A stretch of 64,000 nt of DNA from CAYUYV01 sp964561475. GTDB lineage: Bacteria > Pseudomonadota > Alphaproteobacteria > JAJFIK01. Where the stretch lies: positions 1-64,000 of the forward strand of contig CAZLPU010000023.1 in assembly GCA_964561475.1 (NCBI GenBank), in the 5' to 3' direction. Each line of letters starts with the position of its first letter. Positions within the stretch are counted from its first letter, which is position 1. A program made the position numbers and the translations under genes. Below the pieces are notes generated by a model. The model did no database searches. It was not told the origin of the DNA and worked only from the letters and a program-made list of their open reading frames with translations. Positions 43,547-52,665 of the stretch are shown here, in pieces.

Positions 43547-44478
43547 GGGGTATTCCTCCAGTCCAGCACGAGCTTGAGGCATGCCGGGTCATTGAAAGCC
43601 GTGCGGTAGGCCTCATCGGCCTCATCCACAGGCTGGCGGTGGGTAATCAATCCCTGCAGCGACACCAGTCCGGATCGGATCAGTGTGCTGACCGCCGTGA
43701 GATCGGGCTCTTTCCACTCGGCGGAAACCCTCAAGCGGGCTTCCCTCATGAACGCAGGCGGAAAAGCGAATGAAAGCGGCTCGCTGTAGAACCCTGCGAG
43801 AACCACCTCACCGCAGGGGCGCAGCCGGGCGATCAGACTGTCGAGCAGTTTGGAATCGCCGCTTACGTCATAAATGGCGCCATAATCCCGGCGCGGATCG
43901 TCATCGGGCCGGGTGACCTGATACCCGCTGGCCCCGTCCATGCGCACCGGGTCGACTTCCCAAACCGTCGGGGCCGGATGACCAAGACCGGTGGTGATGC
44001 GCGCCAGCAAGCGGCCCAGAACACCGTGACCGACAATCAGATCAGGCGGGGTTCCGCCCGCAACCGCATGGTGGGCCGTCGCAGCAAGGGCAATGAGAAC
44101 CCCGTTTTCCCCAAGGTTCTCGTCGAGGGGGACGACCCGGGATGAGGGCACCACCAGGCGCGCGGCGGCACCGCCGAAAAGTCCGCGGGCATCGGTAAAG
44201 CAGTTGGCACCGGGAACAAATACCCGGTCACCGACACCCAGGCCGGACCCGTCGACGGACTCAACCACCCGGCCGACGGATTCGTATCCGGGCACCAGCG
44301 GGTAGCCCATGCCTGGAAATTCCGGCATCTGCCCGGACCAGAGAAGACGCTCCGTCCCGGTGCTCACGCCGCTCCATTCCACGTCAACAACCAGATCGCC
44401 GTCGGATTTCGCAGAGAGCCCCACGCTTCGCACCGACAGGCACTCGGGTCTCTCGAATATGACGGCGGTCGTTTCCAT
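43543..44478 (-). CDS. bchC: BchC, 3-hydroxyethyl bacteriochlorophyllide a dehydrogenase
   Basis: This 311-residue MDR-type dehydrogenase oxidises the C3 1-hydroxyethyl group to acetyl. It has SGVSTGTERLLWSGQMP, GYPLVPGYESVGRVV, then LIVGHGVLGRLLARI as the NAD loop and IYDVSGDSKLLDSLIARL. The start at 44478 (METTAVIF) is chosen by homology and a nearby AGGA. A perfect PpsR operator and a good -35 lie upstream. Confidence 0.95.
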   Translation of the reverse strand: METTAVIFERPECLSVRSVGLSAKSDGDLVVDVEWSGVSTGTERLLWSGQMPEFPGMGYPLVPGYESVGRVVESVDGSGLGVGDRVFVPGANCFTDARGLFGGAAARLVVPSSRVVPLDENLGENGVLIALAATAHHAVAGGTPPDLIVGHGVLGRLLARITTGLGHPAPTVWEVDPVRMDGASGYQVTRPDDDPRRDYGAIYDVSGDSKLLDSLIARLRPCGEVVLAGFYSEPLSFAFPPAFMREARLRVSAEWKEPDLTAVSTLIRSGLVSLQGLITHRQPVDEADEAYRTAFNDPACLKLVLDWRNTP

Positions 44479-44528
44479 TCCTGGTCCTGTTCGGTTGGTG
44501 CAGATGGTTCCTGAAATCCATCTCAGAC

Positions 44529-44560
44529 TGTCAGGGTAAATTGACACATAAAACTGTCAA
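44529..44560 (-). promoter_or_regulatory. bchC promoter with perfect PpsR operator
   Basis: TGTCA (44529-44533), 8 bases, TGACA (44542-44546) is a perfect palindrome. On the minus strand TTGACA (44555-44560) is a consensus -35. The operator then covers the likely -10 (about 44533-44538), so the repressor would sit on the promoter as at Rhodobacter bchC. crtF read-through can also enter. Confidence 0.85.
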
Positions 44561-44589
44561 GTAATTCGTCGTGTCACTGGCGAAATTGC

Positions 44590-45732
44590 CTAGGGACTTG
44601 CGACCATTAGGCGTGCAAGTAGCGGCATATGGGTTTTGATACTTCTTAGGCGTGTGAAGCCGGCGGACTGGAGCAGACCCTTCAGCTCTTGGTGCGTTCT
44701 GGGGCGACCTGCACCCATGGCGAGAAGGTAGAATTCGAAATAGGCGCCGACCGACTCGGCCCCCCTGGTCTGGGCCATGGGCTCGGCCAAAAGCAGAACC
44801 CCGTCTGGGGGCAGTGCGGTCCGGGCGGACTGGAGAATCCGCAGCGCATCTTCATCGGAATGGTCGTGGATGACGCGGATCAGGGAGATGACATCCGCCC
44901 CAGGGGGTAAGGGGTCCTTGAGAAAATCACCCCCGACCGCCTCCACGCGGTTTGCAAGCCCCCGGGCGGCCAGCCGGGTCCGGGCATGGTCCGCGACTGC
45001 CGGAAGATCAAACAGCACGAGGTCCAGACTCGGCGCCTTCGCGGCGGCGGTGCTCAGAAAGGTGCCGTCCCCGCCCCCAAGGTCCATAAGGCGGGTATGC
45101 CGGCGCAGGGGATAGGCGCTCACGACACTCTCGCCGATCAACATCTGGGAGGCGGACATCAAATCGCTGTAGGCCGCCACCTGGCCGCCATCCACCTGAT
45201 CGGGACGGGTGTTGCCCGCATAGGGCCAATACTGACCCAGGGCGGTTTCCATCCCCTGGGACTGCAACAACGCTTTGGGGTCCTGAAGGTCGGCGTAGAG
45301 CATACGGTGGTGGTCCACCATGGCCCGAACGCCCGGATTTCCAAGGAATGCCGCCCCGAGAGAGCCGAGACCAAACCGTCTGTTGGCCCTGGGCTCGACC
45401 AGATCGAGAGATGCGGCGGCATTGATCAGCCGTGCCGCGCGCTCCACGGGGAGGTCCATCTCTTCGGCCAGGACTTCCAGGCTCTTGGGACCATCGGCCA
45501 AGTGGTCAAGCAGGCGCACTTGAACAGCGGCAAACAGCACCTGGGAGTAGACAAATCCGGCGCACAGATCGAACAACGCTCGTGCCCGCTGACGGGCAAC
45601 GGGGCGGGTCAGCGGAAAGGCCGAGGCCCAGCGCACAAACCGGGGATTGGACAACAGACGGTCACGCCAGCCGCGCCAGGTCTCCATAATCGGCAAGGTC
45701 GCCTCCGTCTTCGGACAATCGGAATCAGTCAT
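44590..45732 (-). CDS. crtF: CrtF, carotenoid O-methyltransferase
   Basis: This 380-residue SAM-dependent enzyme methylates the tertiary hydroxyl of demethylspheroidene or related acyclic xanthophylls. It has an N-terminal winged-helix dimerisation region (VYSQVLFAAVQVRLLDHLADG, split) and the SAM motif LMDLGGGDGTFLSTAAAKAP. The VIHDHSDEDALRIL catalytic His region and LLAEPMAQTRGAE follow. The ATG at 45732 is used; upstream frame is intergenic and the ribosome site is weak. It leads into bchCXYZ, as in the crtF-bch-puf superoperon. Confidence 0.94.
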   Translation of the reverse strand: MTDSDCPKTEATLPIMETWRGWRDRLLSNPRFVRWASAFPLTRPVARQRARALFDLCAGFVYSQVLFAAVQVRLLDHLADGPKSLEVLAEEMDLPVERAARLINAAASLDLVEPRANRRFGLGSLGAAFLGNPGVRAMVDHHRMLYADLQDPKALLQSQGMETALGQYWPYAGNTRPDQVDGGQVAAYSDLMSASQMLIGESVVSAYPLRRHTRLMDLGGGDGTFLSTAAAKAPSLDLVLFDLPAVADHARTRLAARGLANRVEAVGGDFLKDPLPPGADVISLIRVIHDHSDEDALRILQSARTALPPDGVLLLAEPMAQTRGAESVGAYFEFYLLAMGAGRPRTHQELKGLLQSAGFTRLRSIKTHMPLLARLMVASP

Positions 45733-45814
45733 CGCCAAGGCCCAAACCCTTTTCAGGCGGCAGCACGCAACGCAGGGGCCGTAACGCCGGGAGCCGGGAC
45801 GAAGGCGCGACAAC

Positions 45815-45832
45815 TGTCAACATTGCTTGTCA
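45815..45832. promoter_or_regulatory. PpsR-like site 1 between crtF and crtD
   Basis: TGTCA (45815-45819), 8 bases, TGTCA (45828-45832): the right half departs from TGACA by one base. It lies in the divergent crtF/crtD promoter region, 8 bp from a second site; paired sites allow cooperative PpsR binding. Confidence 0.6.
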
Positions 45833-45840
45833 TATATACC

Positions 45841-45858
45841 TGTAATATAAAATGGACA
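45841..45858. promoter_or_regulatory. PpsR-like site 2 between crtF and crtD
   Basis: TGT (45841-45843), 12 AT-rich bases, ACA (45856-45858) match the TGT-N12-ACA form of the operator. The AT-rich core probably includes promoter -10 sequence. The farthest upstream ATG of the crtD frame (45852) lies inside it, arguing against that start. Confidence 0.6.
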
Positions 45859-45959
45859 CATGGCCGGAGGCTGTCAAACACAGGCCTCGATGGTCCGCCC
45901 GAGGAAGGGGGATCGGCCGATTTCTGAATTACGGAGCGGGGCATGCGGGGACGCGGCAT

Positions 45960-47462
45960 TTGAAGACGCATCGGGTGATCGTCATCGGCGCCGGTGTTGG
46001 CGGCCTGACAACGGCCGCGCTTCTCGCAGCCAGAGGCATCGACGTGGTGGTGGCCGAACGGGCCGCCACGCCCGGCGGCAAGATCCGTGAAGTGGACGTG
46101 GCGGGTCAGCCCATCGACTCAGGCCCGACGGTCTTCACCATGCGTCCCGTCTTTGAGCAGATTTTTTCCGATGCCGGTGAGTCCCTTGATCGGTGCCTTG
46201 CCCTCACCCGGGCAGACACGATCGCGCGGCATGCCTGGGGACCCGATGACCGTCTGGACCTGTTCAGCGAGATCGATCGGTCCGTCGACGCCATTGCCGC
46301 CTTTGCCGGCCCCGACGAGGGCAGACGCTACCAGGCCTTCTGTGACCGCAGCAGGCGGATTTTCAATACCCTCGAACACTCCTTCATGCACAAGCCCCGC
46401 CCCACACCCTTGAGCCTCGTATGGGACGCGGGCCTGACCGGGCTTCCGGACATGTGGCGCATTCAGCCCTATGTCACCCTTTGGAATGCCCTGGGCCGAT
46501 ACTTCAAGGATCAGAGGCTGCGCCAACTCTTCGGTCGGTACTCCACCTATTGCGGCTCCTCCCCTTTTGCCTCCCCAGGAACCTTGATGCTGATCGCCCA
46601 TGTGGAGCGGGAAGGGGTCTGGTTCGTGGAAGGGGGCATGCGCCGTATCGCCGACGCCCTGACCGGTCTTGCGGAACGCAATGGCGCAACGGTGCGCTTC
46701 AATGCCCATGTCAGCACCATCGGCACCACCGGGCCAAGGGCGGGCTATGTCATTCTCTCCGACGGGGAACGGATCGACGCGGATGCCATTGTGGTCAACG
46801 CGGACCCGTCAGCCATCGCCGACGGGCATTTCGGTCCGGCGGTCGCCGCCTCGGTAAACGCGCCGCCGAAACGGGCGCGGTCCCTGTCCGCCGTGACCTG
46901 GAGCATGGTGGCTGAAACTGATGGCTTCCCGCTTCTGCACCACTCGGTTTTCTTCTCCCCCGATTACCGGGCGGAATTCGATACCTTGATCCGGCACAAA
47001 CGTCTTCCCTCAGACCCCACGGTCTATATCTGTGCCCAGGACCGGGGGGGCACGGACAATGGCACGGATGAGGGACCGGAACGGCTCTTCTGCCTTGTCA
47101 ACGCGCCCGCGACCGGGGACGGACAGCCGCTCTCAGCCGAGGAGTTTGCAGAATGCGAAGAAGGAACCTTCAAACGCCTGGGGGACTGTGGACTGCGAAT
47201 CCATCGGTCTGGGGACAGAACGGTGACCACCACCCCGGCCCAGTTCGACAGCCTGTTCCCGGCGACGGGCGGGGCTCTTTATGGCCGGGCTTCGCACGGA
47301 TGGATGGCGTCCTTTCAACGGCCCACGGCACGGACCAGCATTCCCGGCCTTTATCTGGCGGGGGGCAGCACCCATCCGGGAGCGGGACTGCCCATGGCGG
47401 CGCTTTCCGGCCGCCTGGCAGCCCAAGTCCTGCTGAGGGACCTCGCTTCGACCAACCGGTAG
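45960..47462 (+). CDS. crtD: CrtD, carotenoid 3,4-desaturase (methoxyneurosporene dehydrogenase)
   Basis: This phytoene-desaturase-family FAD enzyme introduces the C3-C4 double bond in hydroxy/methoxy carotenoids. The FAD loop VIVIGAGVGGLTTAALLAARG is at its N-terminus (split: VIVIGAGVGGLTTA). PGGKIREVDVAGQPIDSGPT and YLAGGSTHPGAGLPMAALSG at the C-terminus are family hallmarks. Starting at TTG 45960 gives 500 residues and the usual short lead. The ATG at 45852 would add 36 atypical residues and lies within a PpsR site. crtC follows. Confidence 0.92.
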   Translation: MKTHRVIVIGAGVGGLTTAALLAARGIDVVVAERAATPGGKIREVDVAGQPIDSGPTVFTMRPVFEQIFSDAGESLDRCLALTRADTIARHAWGPDDRLDLFSEIDRSVDAIAAFAGPDEGRRYQAFCDRSRRIFNTLEHSFMHKPRPTPLSLVWDAGLTGLPDMWRIQPYVTLWNALGRYFKDQRLRQLFGRYSTYCGSSPFASPGTLMLIAHVEREGVWFVEGGMRRIADALTGLAERNGATVRFNAHVSTIGTTGPRAGYVILSDGERIDADAIVVNADPSAIADGHFGPAVAASVNAPPKRARSLSAVTWSMVAETDGFPLLHHSVFFSPDYRAEFDTLIRHKRLPSDPTVYICAQDRGGTDNGTDEGPERLFCLVNAPATGDGQPLSAEEFAECEEGTFKRLGDCGLRIHRSGDRTVTTTPAQFDSLFPATGGALYGRASHGWMASFQRPTARTSIPGLYLAGGSTHPGAGLPMAALSGRLAAQVLLRDLASTNR

Positions 47463-47488
47463 GGCCGGGCGGTTACGCCTGGTGGTAT

Positions 47489-48361
47489 GTGGACGGATTG
47501 AGCGATGACGGACGTTTCGGCATCACGATCATCGCCTTTATCGGCAGCGTGTTTTCACCATACTATGCATGGTCCGGTCGGGATGACCCGGCCAATCACT
47601 GTGCGTTCAATGTGGTTCTCTACGGGCGCCAGACCCCTGGCTGGGCCATGACGGAACGCACCAGCAAGGCCCTCAACCAGAGCCGCCATGAAATCTCGAT
47701 CGGCCCCAGCGGCCTGTCCTGGGACGGATCATCACTCACGATCCACATTGATGAGACCACCGCACCGGTTCCAACCCCCCTGCGCGGCACGGTCACTTTG
47801 CAGCCTGAAGGCATTTCAGACACCCGTTTCCATCTGGATACATCGGGGCGCCATGCCTGGTGGCCCATTGCGCCGTGCTCGCGCATTCGCGTTGCCATGG
47901 ACAAACCGGATCTGTCATGGACCGGATCGGGATATTTCGACACCAATGCAGGGGATGAGCCCCTTGAATCAGCCTTCGTGTATTGGACCTGGTCCCGGGC
48001 GGAGCTTCCTGAAGGTGCGGCTATTCTTTACGACGTGCAAAGACGGGACGGGACGGATCTCTCGCTCGCCCTCACCATTTCGCCTACAGGGAAAGTGGAT
48101 CGCTTCGAACCGCCGGAGCCTGCGCGCCTTCCCTCCACGCCGATATGGCGGGTTCCGCGGGATACCCGGGTCGATGCGGGCCATGGCGCCGAGGTCCGGC
48201 GCACCTTTGAGGATACGCCGTTCTATTCCCGCTCGGAGATCAGGTCCCATGTGAAGGGCTACCCGGTGACGGCCATGCATGAGAGCCTGTCCCTGGACCG
48301 GCTGAAAATGCCGTGGGTTCGGATGCTCCTGCCCTTCCGCATGCCAAGGGCTTTCTGGTAG
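47489..48361 (+). CDS. crtC: CrtC, carotenoid 1,2-hydratase
   Basis: This enzyme adds water to the terminal C1-C2 bond of neurosporene or lycopene-type carotenoids. It contains TIIAFIGSVFSPYYAWSG, HCAFNVVLYG and AWWPIAPCSRIRV, all conserved. GTG 47489, 26 bases after the crtD stop, gives 290 residues, close to the Rhodobacter length. But the family-conserved PGGYAWWYVDGLSDDG is encoded in frame across this GTG, and the nearest earlier start is ATG 47300 inside crtD. The true start is unresolved. Confidence 0.9.
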   Translation: MDGLSDDGRFGITIIAFIGSVFSPYYAWSGRDDPANHCAFNVVLYGRQTPGWAMTERTSKALNQSRHEISIGPSGLSWDGSSLTIHIDETTAPVPTPLRGTVTLQPEGISDTRFHLDTSGRHAWWPIAPCSRIRVAMDKPDLSWTGSGYFDTNAGDEPLESAFVYWTWSRAELPEGAAILYDVQRRDGTDLSLALTISPTGKVDRFEPPEPARLPSTPIWRVPRDTRVDAGHGAEVRRTFEDTPFYSRSEIRSHVKGYPVTAMHESLSLDRLKMPWVRMLLPFRMPRAFW

Positions 48362-48427
48362 GCGCGACCGCTCCCAAAGTCCGGTGTTGAAAGATCTTCA
48401 GGGTGGGACCAGAGGCGAGACCCGGGC

Positions 48428-48613
48428 TCAATCCGGTGTGCCGGAGCCGTCCTTCGGCGGATGGTTTTCGCGTTGCTCGGCTGACGCCTGCTCCTTGCGC
48501 TCACGGCTTTTACGGATTTCCTTGCGCACCGAATAAAGCTGCCAGAAAGCGATGCCCAGAATCACACCGAAAAAAGCCAGCAGCTCGATAATGAAAAACA
48601 GATTGGTGCTCAC
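48428..48613 (-). CDS. Small single-helix membrane protein
   Basis: This 61-residue protein has one helix (about 4-25, LFFIIELLAFFGVILGIAFW) and a highly charged cytoplasmic tail (VRKEIRKSRERKEQ, then Pro/Gly-rich). A GTG start at 48613 with AAAGGA 7 bases upstream is preferred over ATG 48655. It is 41 bases downstream of bchO, likely the last gene of the bchIDO transcript. No known domain. Confidence 0.6.
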   Translation of the reverse strand: MSTNLFFIIELLAFFGVILGIAFWQLYSVRKEIRKSRERKEQASAEQRENHPPKDGSGTPD

Positions 48614-48654
48614 GGCATGTCCTTTCCGGCACAGTAGGTCTTCCAGGGCACCCA

Positions 48655-49554
48655 CTACCGGGGAGGCAAAATCCCCAGCTCCTCGCCCTGTCCGATGATG
48701 ATTTCGCCAGCCTGTTCGGGCTGTTCCTCATGGGCCAGGTGCCCGGCGCAGGGCATGGTCACGATCCGGGCACTGCGGACCCGTGTGTGAACCAGTTCGG
48801 CGTCCTGGGGCGGAATGATGGAATCCGCATCACCGACGACCAGAAGCAGGGGACAGGCCAGCCGGGGCAGATTGTCCGACAGGGGATGAAGGTTCCAATG
48901 GGCCATCATCCCAAGAGTGGCAGCCACATGGCCTGAATTCCGGAAAAGCCGCCCGTAAAGGGCAAGGCCCTGGTCGTCGATCCTGGATCCCGTGTCCTTG
49001 AGCAGACGTTCGACCCGGCGGTCGTCCCGGGCACTCCATGACAAGATATGGGGCGTCAGCCGATTGACAAAGAGCAGCCGGGCAAGGCCGGGAAAGACCA
49101 GACCCGCCGTCCCGGGGAACGGCTTCAAGGCACCGTTCAGGCTGATCACCCCGTTCGGCGTGATGGCCCCGTCCAGGACCATGCGCAGCAGGATCGCCGC
49201 CCCGGCGGAATGGCCGGCAACCAGATCCGGGCTGAGATCAAGTTCGGTGAGAAGGGCCTTGATGGCCAAGGCCATGGACGGCAAAGACAATTGGCGCGGT
49301 CGGGGCATGGAGGTGAAACCGTGCCCGGGGAGATCCGGTGCAATCACGGTAAAGTGCCGGGCAAGCAGCGGCATCAGGTCCCGCCAGGAATGGGTCGAGG
49401 CACCCGTGCCGTGGATCAACAGAAGAGTCGGGCCCGTGCCCATGCGCTGGACATGCCACCGGAGACCGCCCGCTTCGACAAAGCTGCTCGCTGACCGGTT
49501 GGGCCAGTCTGTTCCGTCAACGCGCCAGTCCAGTCCCCGTGGCTGAGGGCACAT
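48655..49554 (-). CDS. bchO: BchO, Mg-chelatase-associated alpha/beta hydrolase
   Basis: This 299-residue alpha/beta-hydrolase-fold protein is linked to bchID in most PGCs and annotated as a Mg-chelatase accessory protein; its exact reaction is not established. The oxyanion region LLLIHGTGASTHSWRD, the nucleophile elbow AGHSAGAAILLRM and the late Asp/His (VVGDADSIIPP, PCAGHLAHEE) form a complete triad. It starts 48 bases after bchD. Confidence 0.92.
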   Translation of the reverse strand: MCPQPRGLDWRVDGTDWPNRSASSFVEAGGLRWHVQRMGTGPTLLLIHGTGASTHSWRDLMPLLARHFTVIAPDLPGHGFTSMPRPRQLSLPSMALAIKALLTELDLSPDLVAGHSAGAAILLRMVLDGAITPNGVISLNGALKPFPGTAGLVFPGLARLLFVNRLTPHILSWSARDDRRVERLLKDTGSRIDDQGLALYGRLFRNSGHVAATLGMMAHWNLHPLSDNLPRLACPLLLVVGDADSIIPPQDAELVHTRVRSARIVTMPCAGHLAHEEQPEQAGEIIIGQGEELGILPPR

Positions 49555-49602
49555 GCTTCCGCTCCTGCTTCGGCCCGAGGACCTCGGCTCCTTCCCTTGA
49601 GA

Positions 49603-51468
49603 TCAGGACGCTATCACGGATTGCACCACTGCGGATACGGCCTGGGCCTGGGCATGGGGCAACGCAACATAGCGGGCACCCATTTCCTGGGCCAGGTCCG
49701 GCAAGGACCCGCGTCGGCGGGGCGCCGTGTCGATCAGGATCGATGCGGCATTTTGCAAACGCAGGGCGCGGGCAGCCGCGAGGGCATCCTCGGCGGCCTT
49801 GCCCCGGTCCGGTGTTCCGTCACGGGCGATATTGCCCTGGCCATCCGTGAGAAGAACGATGACCGGTGTGAGCCCTTTGCGCTTGACCGCCTCAACCAGA
49901 ATGCGGGCTGCATCGATCCCGGCCGCCAGGGGGGTTCCACCGCCGCCGGGAAGGGCGGCCAGACTGCGTTTGGCGCGCACGAGTGAGCGGGTGGGGGGCA
50001 GGATGAGGTCCGCACCCTGACCACGAAAGGCGATCAGGGCCACTTCGTCCCGGCGGACATAACAATCGGCCAGAAGCAGTTCCACCGCCCCCTTGGCTTC
50101 CGCCAGCCGGTGGAGTGCGGCGGATCCGGATGCATCCACGACGAAAATGGTGATCGTCTCGGTGCGGTGCTTGAAGCGGGTGATCCGGAAATCATCCGTT
50201 CGCACCTGGATGCGTCCCCGCTCCCTGGTGGTGTTTTCGGTGGACGCAAGCCCTTGGCCGAGTGCCGTGCCGTTGTTCAAGCCCCGGCGCAAGGTCTGCC
50301 AGGGCGCGGCGGCACGCAGGGTTTCGATCACATTGAGACGTCCCGTGGCCGGATCGCCTTTCCGTACACCGATGGGCCGGCCACGCCTCCGGGTGATGTT
50401 CATGGCCCCTGCCCGGCCCGTGCCGCCGGTCGGTCCCCGGGGCTGATTGGCTATTTGCAGGCGGGCGAGAAGATCCTCAGGCAGGGACGCCATGGCCGCG
50501 TCAAGCACCAGGTCTTCGAGGGGCTGATCCGGGAGGGCCTTTTGATCCTCGCTCTCGCCGGGATCGGGCTCGGGCTGGCTGGCCTCGCCGTCTTGTTCCT
50601 CATCATCCTCGGGCGGTTGCTCCTCTTGGGCCCCCTCTTCATCCGCCCTCCCCTCATCAGGAGGCGGAAAAACCGTCGCACGGGGCAGCAGGACAAGACT
50701 GGCCGCCTGCACGGCATCCTGTTCACTCAGGACAGTCCGGCCATCCAACGCGGCACAGGCCCGGGCCACCTTCAAGGCCAGGGAGGGCACCCGGAGCGAG
50801 TGAACGCCCAGGGCCATGGCCACGTCACAGAGGGCTTTGACGGTCTCATCGGCGACTGCGACCCGAGGATAGACATGGCGGGCGGCTTCGACCTCTTCGA
50901 CGGTGAAAGGGACATCCAGAATGTCACGCATACTGACATCGGTCAGATCCGTATGGAGCGCCAGGCGTTCCGTGAGCGCCCCTGGTGGGCATTCGTCATC
51001 CTCCACGCCTTCGTCAAGGGCGACAACACCGAACCGGGTCCGGCTGCGGACGGTCATGCCTTCCCGTTCCGCGACGACCTCCCCCTGATCGAGCGCGGCT
51101 GCAATATGACCGGCATTGCCCGGGGGCAGCCGCTCGGCCATCGCGAGGAGCAGGACACCGCCATCGGCTTCCGCCAAAAGGCCGGATTGTGCCACCGGGG
51201 TACCGGATCTGAGGGTCGCGGTCAGATCCAGGCCACCCAGGAGGCGGTCTTCACCGATCCCCGTGGGCACCTTCCGCAGGCGGATTTCCGGCCCGAGCAG
51301 ATCCTGGAGTTCATCAAGCCACGCATCGCGCACCGGACCGGCCCGAGCCCTCAGGACAATCCCCCCTAGACCATGGGGATCGACCGCAAAGACCGCCGCA
51401 CAAAGGCATGCCCGCTCCCAAAAGGTCATGGAGGGCCGGTCATCCTGTGGCGAGCCGTCCGGGTTCAT
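49603..51468 (-). CDS. bchD: BchD, Mg-chelatase subunit D
   Basis: This 621-residue protein has an N-terminal AAA+-like domain with degenerate nucleotide motifs and an acidic Pro/Glu linker (around 270-320). A C-terminal von Willebrand A domain has the metal-ion motif DASGSA and LLTDGQGNIA. It forms the platform for BchI hexamers and docks BchH. The start overlaps the bchI stop by 4 bases. The linker is typical of the family. Confidence 0.96.
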   Translation of the reverse strand: MNPDGSPQDDRPSMTFWERACLCAAVFAVDPHGLGGIVLRARAGPVRDAWLDELQDLLGPEIRLRKVPTGIGEDRLLGGLDLTATLRSGTPVAQSGLLAEADGGVLLLAMAERLPPGNAGHIAAALDQGEVVAEREGMTVRSRTRFGVVALDEGVEDDECPPGALTERLALHTDLTDVSMRDILDVPFTVEEVEAARHVYPRVAVADETVKALCDVAMALGVHSLRVPSLALKVARACAALDGRTVLSEQDAVQAASLVLLPRATVFPPPDEGRADEEGAQEEQPPEDDEEQDGEASQPEPDPGESEDQKALPDQPLEDLVLDAAMASLPEDLLARLQIANQPRGPTGGTGRAGAMNITRRRGRPIGVRKGDPATGRLNVIETLRAAAPWQTLRRGLNNGTALGQGLASTENTTRERGRIQVRTDDFRITRFKHRTETITIFVVDASGSAALHRLAEAKGAVELLLADCYVRRDEVALIAFRGQGADLILPPTRSLVRAKRSLAALPGGGGTPLAAGIDAARILVEAVKRKGLTPVIVLLTDGQGNIARDGTPDRGKAAEDALAAARALRLQNAASILIDTAPRRRGSLPDLAQEMGARYVALPHAQAQAVSAVVQSVIAS

Positions 51469-52490
51469 GCGGCAAACAGGTCTTCGAGTGCCCGCTCCAC
51501 CCGGACCGCCGATCCCGTCTCATCGAGGGGATCCCGGCGCAGCCGGTGACGCAGGGCCATGGGGGCCACGGTTTTGAGGTGGGCATCTTCCACAATGGCG
51601 CATCCGTCCAACGCGGCCAGGGCCCGGGCGGCGCGCATCAGGGTCAACTCACCCCGCAGCCCATCCGCACCAAGACTGATACACAGGGACGCTGCCTGTT
51701 CCAGAATCCGGTCGGGAACATCCACCGATGGGAGCCGCTCTTGGGCGGAGGCGATCCGCTTACGGACCGCAGCATCCTTGCGTTTCCATTTATCGTGAAA
51801 GCCCTGGCGGTCCCGTTCGAAGGCATCGCGGCGGCGCACCACTTCCACTCTCTGCTTGAGATCGTCCGGCGTCTTTACATCCACGGAAAGGCCGAACCGG
51901 TCGAGGAGCTGGGGCCGCAATTCCCCCTCCTCCGGATTGCCGCTGCCGATGAGCACAAAACGGGCGGCATGGCGCACGCTCAGGCCCTCCCGCTCCACCA
52001 CATTCTCACCGGAAGCCGCCACATCGAGGAGCAGATCCACAATATGATCTTCAAGCAGATTGACTTCATCAATGTAGAGAAAACCGCGATGGGCGCGGGC
52101 AAGGAGGCCGGGCTCGAACGCCTTTTCACCCAGGGTCAGAGCCTTTTGCAGATCAAGGGCTCCAGCGACCCGATCTTCGGTCACTCCCAAGGGCAGATCG
52201 ACCACGGGGACCGGAACATTCCGGTTCTTCAGCTTGCCCCCCGGCTGGCAGGCTGCACAAAGGCCCGGAAGGGCACCCTGTTCAGCCGGTTCGCAATTAT
52301 ACGGACACTGCTCGACCACCGGCATCTTCGGCAGCAAAGAGGCAAGGGAGCGCACTGCCGTGGACTTGCCCGTCCCCCTGTCCCCAAACACCAGCACCCC
52401 TCCGACCGCTCCATCGGTGGCAGCGATGAGAAGCGCACGCTTCATCTCGTCCTGGCCGACAATTGCAGAAAATGGGAAGGGAGCGGACAT
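51465..52490 (-). CDS. bchI: BchI, Mg-chelatase AAA+ ATPase subunit
   Basis: This 341-residue AAA+ ATPase has Walker A GDRGTGKSTAVRSLASLLP, and Walker B LYIDEVNLLEDHIVDLLLDVAASG (split: FLYIDEVNLLED). The sensor region RFVLIGSGNPEEGELRPQLLDRFGL (split: IGSGNPEEGELRPQLL) follows. It hydrolyses ATP to drive Mg2+ insertion with BchD and BchH. No clear PpsR site is seen in the 240 bases upstream. Confidence 0.97.
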   Translation of the reverse strand: MSAPFPFSAIVGQDEMKRALLIAATDGAVGGVLVFGDRGTGKSTAVRSLASLLPKMPVVEQCPYNCEPAEQGALPGLCAACQPGGKLKNRNVPVPVVDLPLGVTEDRVAGALDLQKALTLGEKAFEPGLLARAHRGFLYIDEVNLLEDHIVDLLLDVAASGENVVEREGLSVRHAARFVLIGSGNPEEGELRPQLLDRFGLSVDVKTPDDLKQRVEVVRRRDAFERDRQGFHDKWKRKDAAVRKRIASAQERLPSVDVPDRILEQAASLCISLGADGLRGELTLMRAARALAALDGCAIVEDAHLKTVAPMALRHRLRRDPLDETGSAVRVERALEDLFAA

Positions 52491-52665
52491 GGGATTCTCC
52501 GGCGCGCAAGGCCCTCACCGGCTCAGCCATGGCAGACGGGAAAAAAGGCACAACAGGCAAAAGGCGCATCTCAAACAAGATGGCCAAGTCAGCCCGTTGT
52601 AGGAGACATGTCAAGCGTATCCGGACCGGCCAGGGTGGTATGGGTCATCCGAAAGGAGAGGTGCG

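Noticed and set aside
45852..45959. ATG 45852 as crtD start
   Set aside because: It lies inside a TGT-N12-ACA operator and would add 36 residues unlike CrtD N-termini; the TTG at 45960 gives the usual lead.
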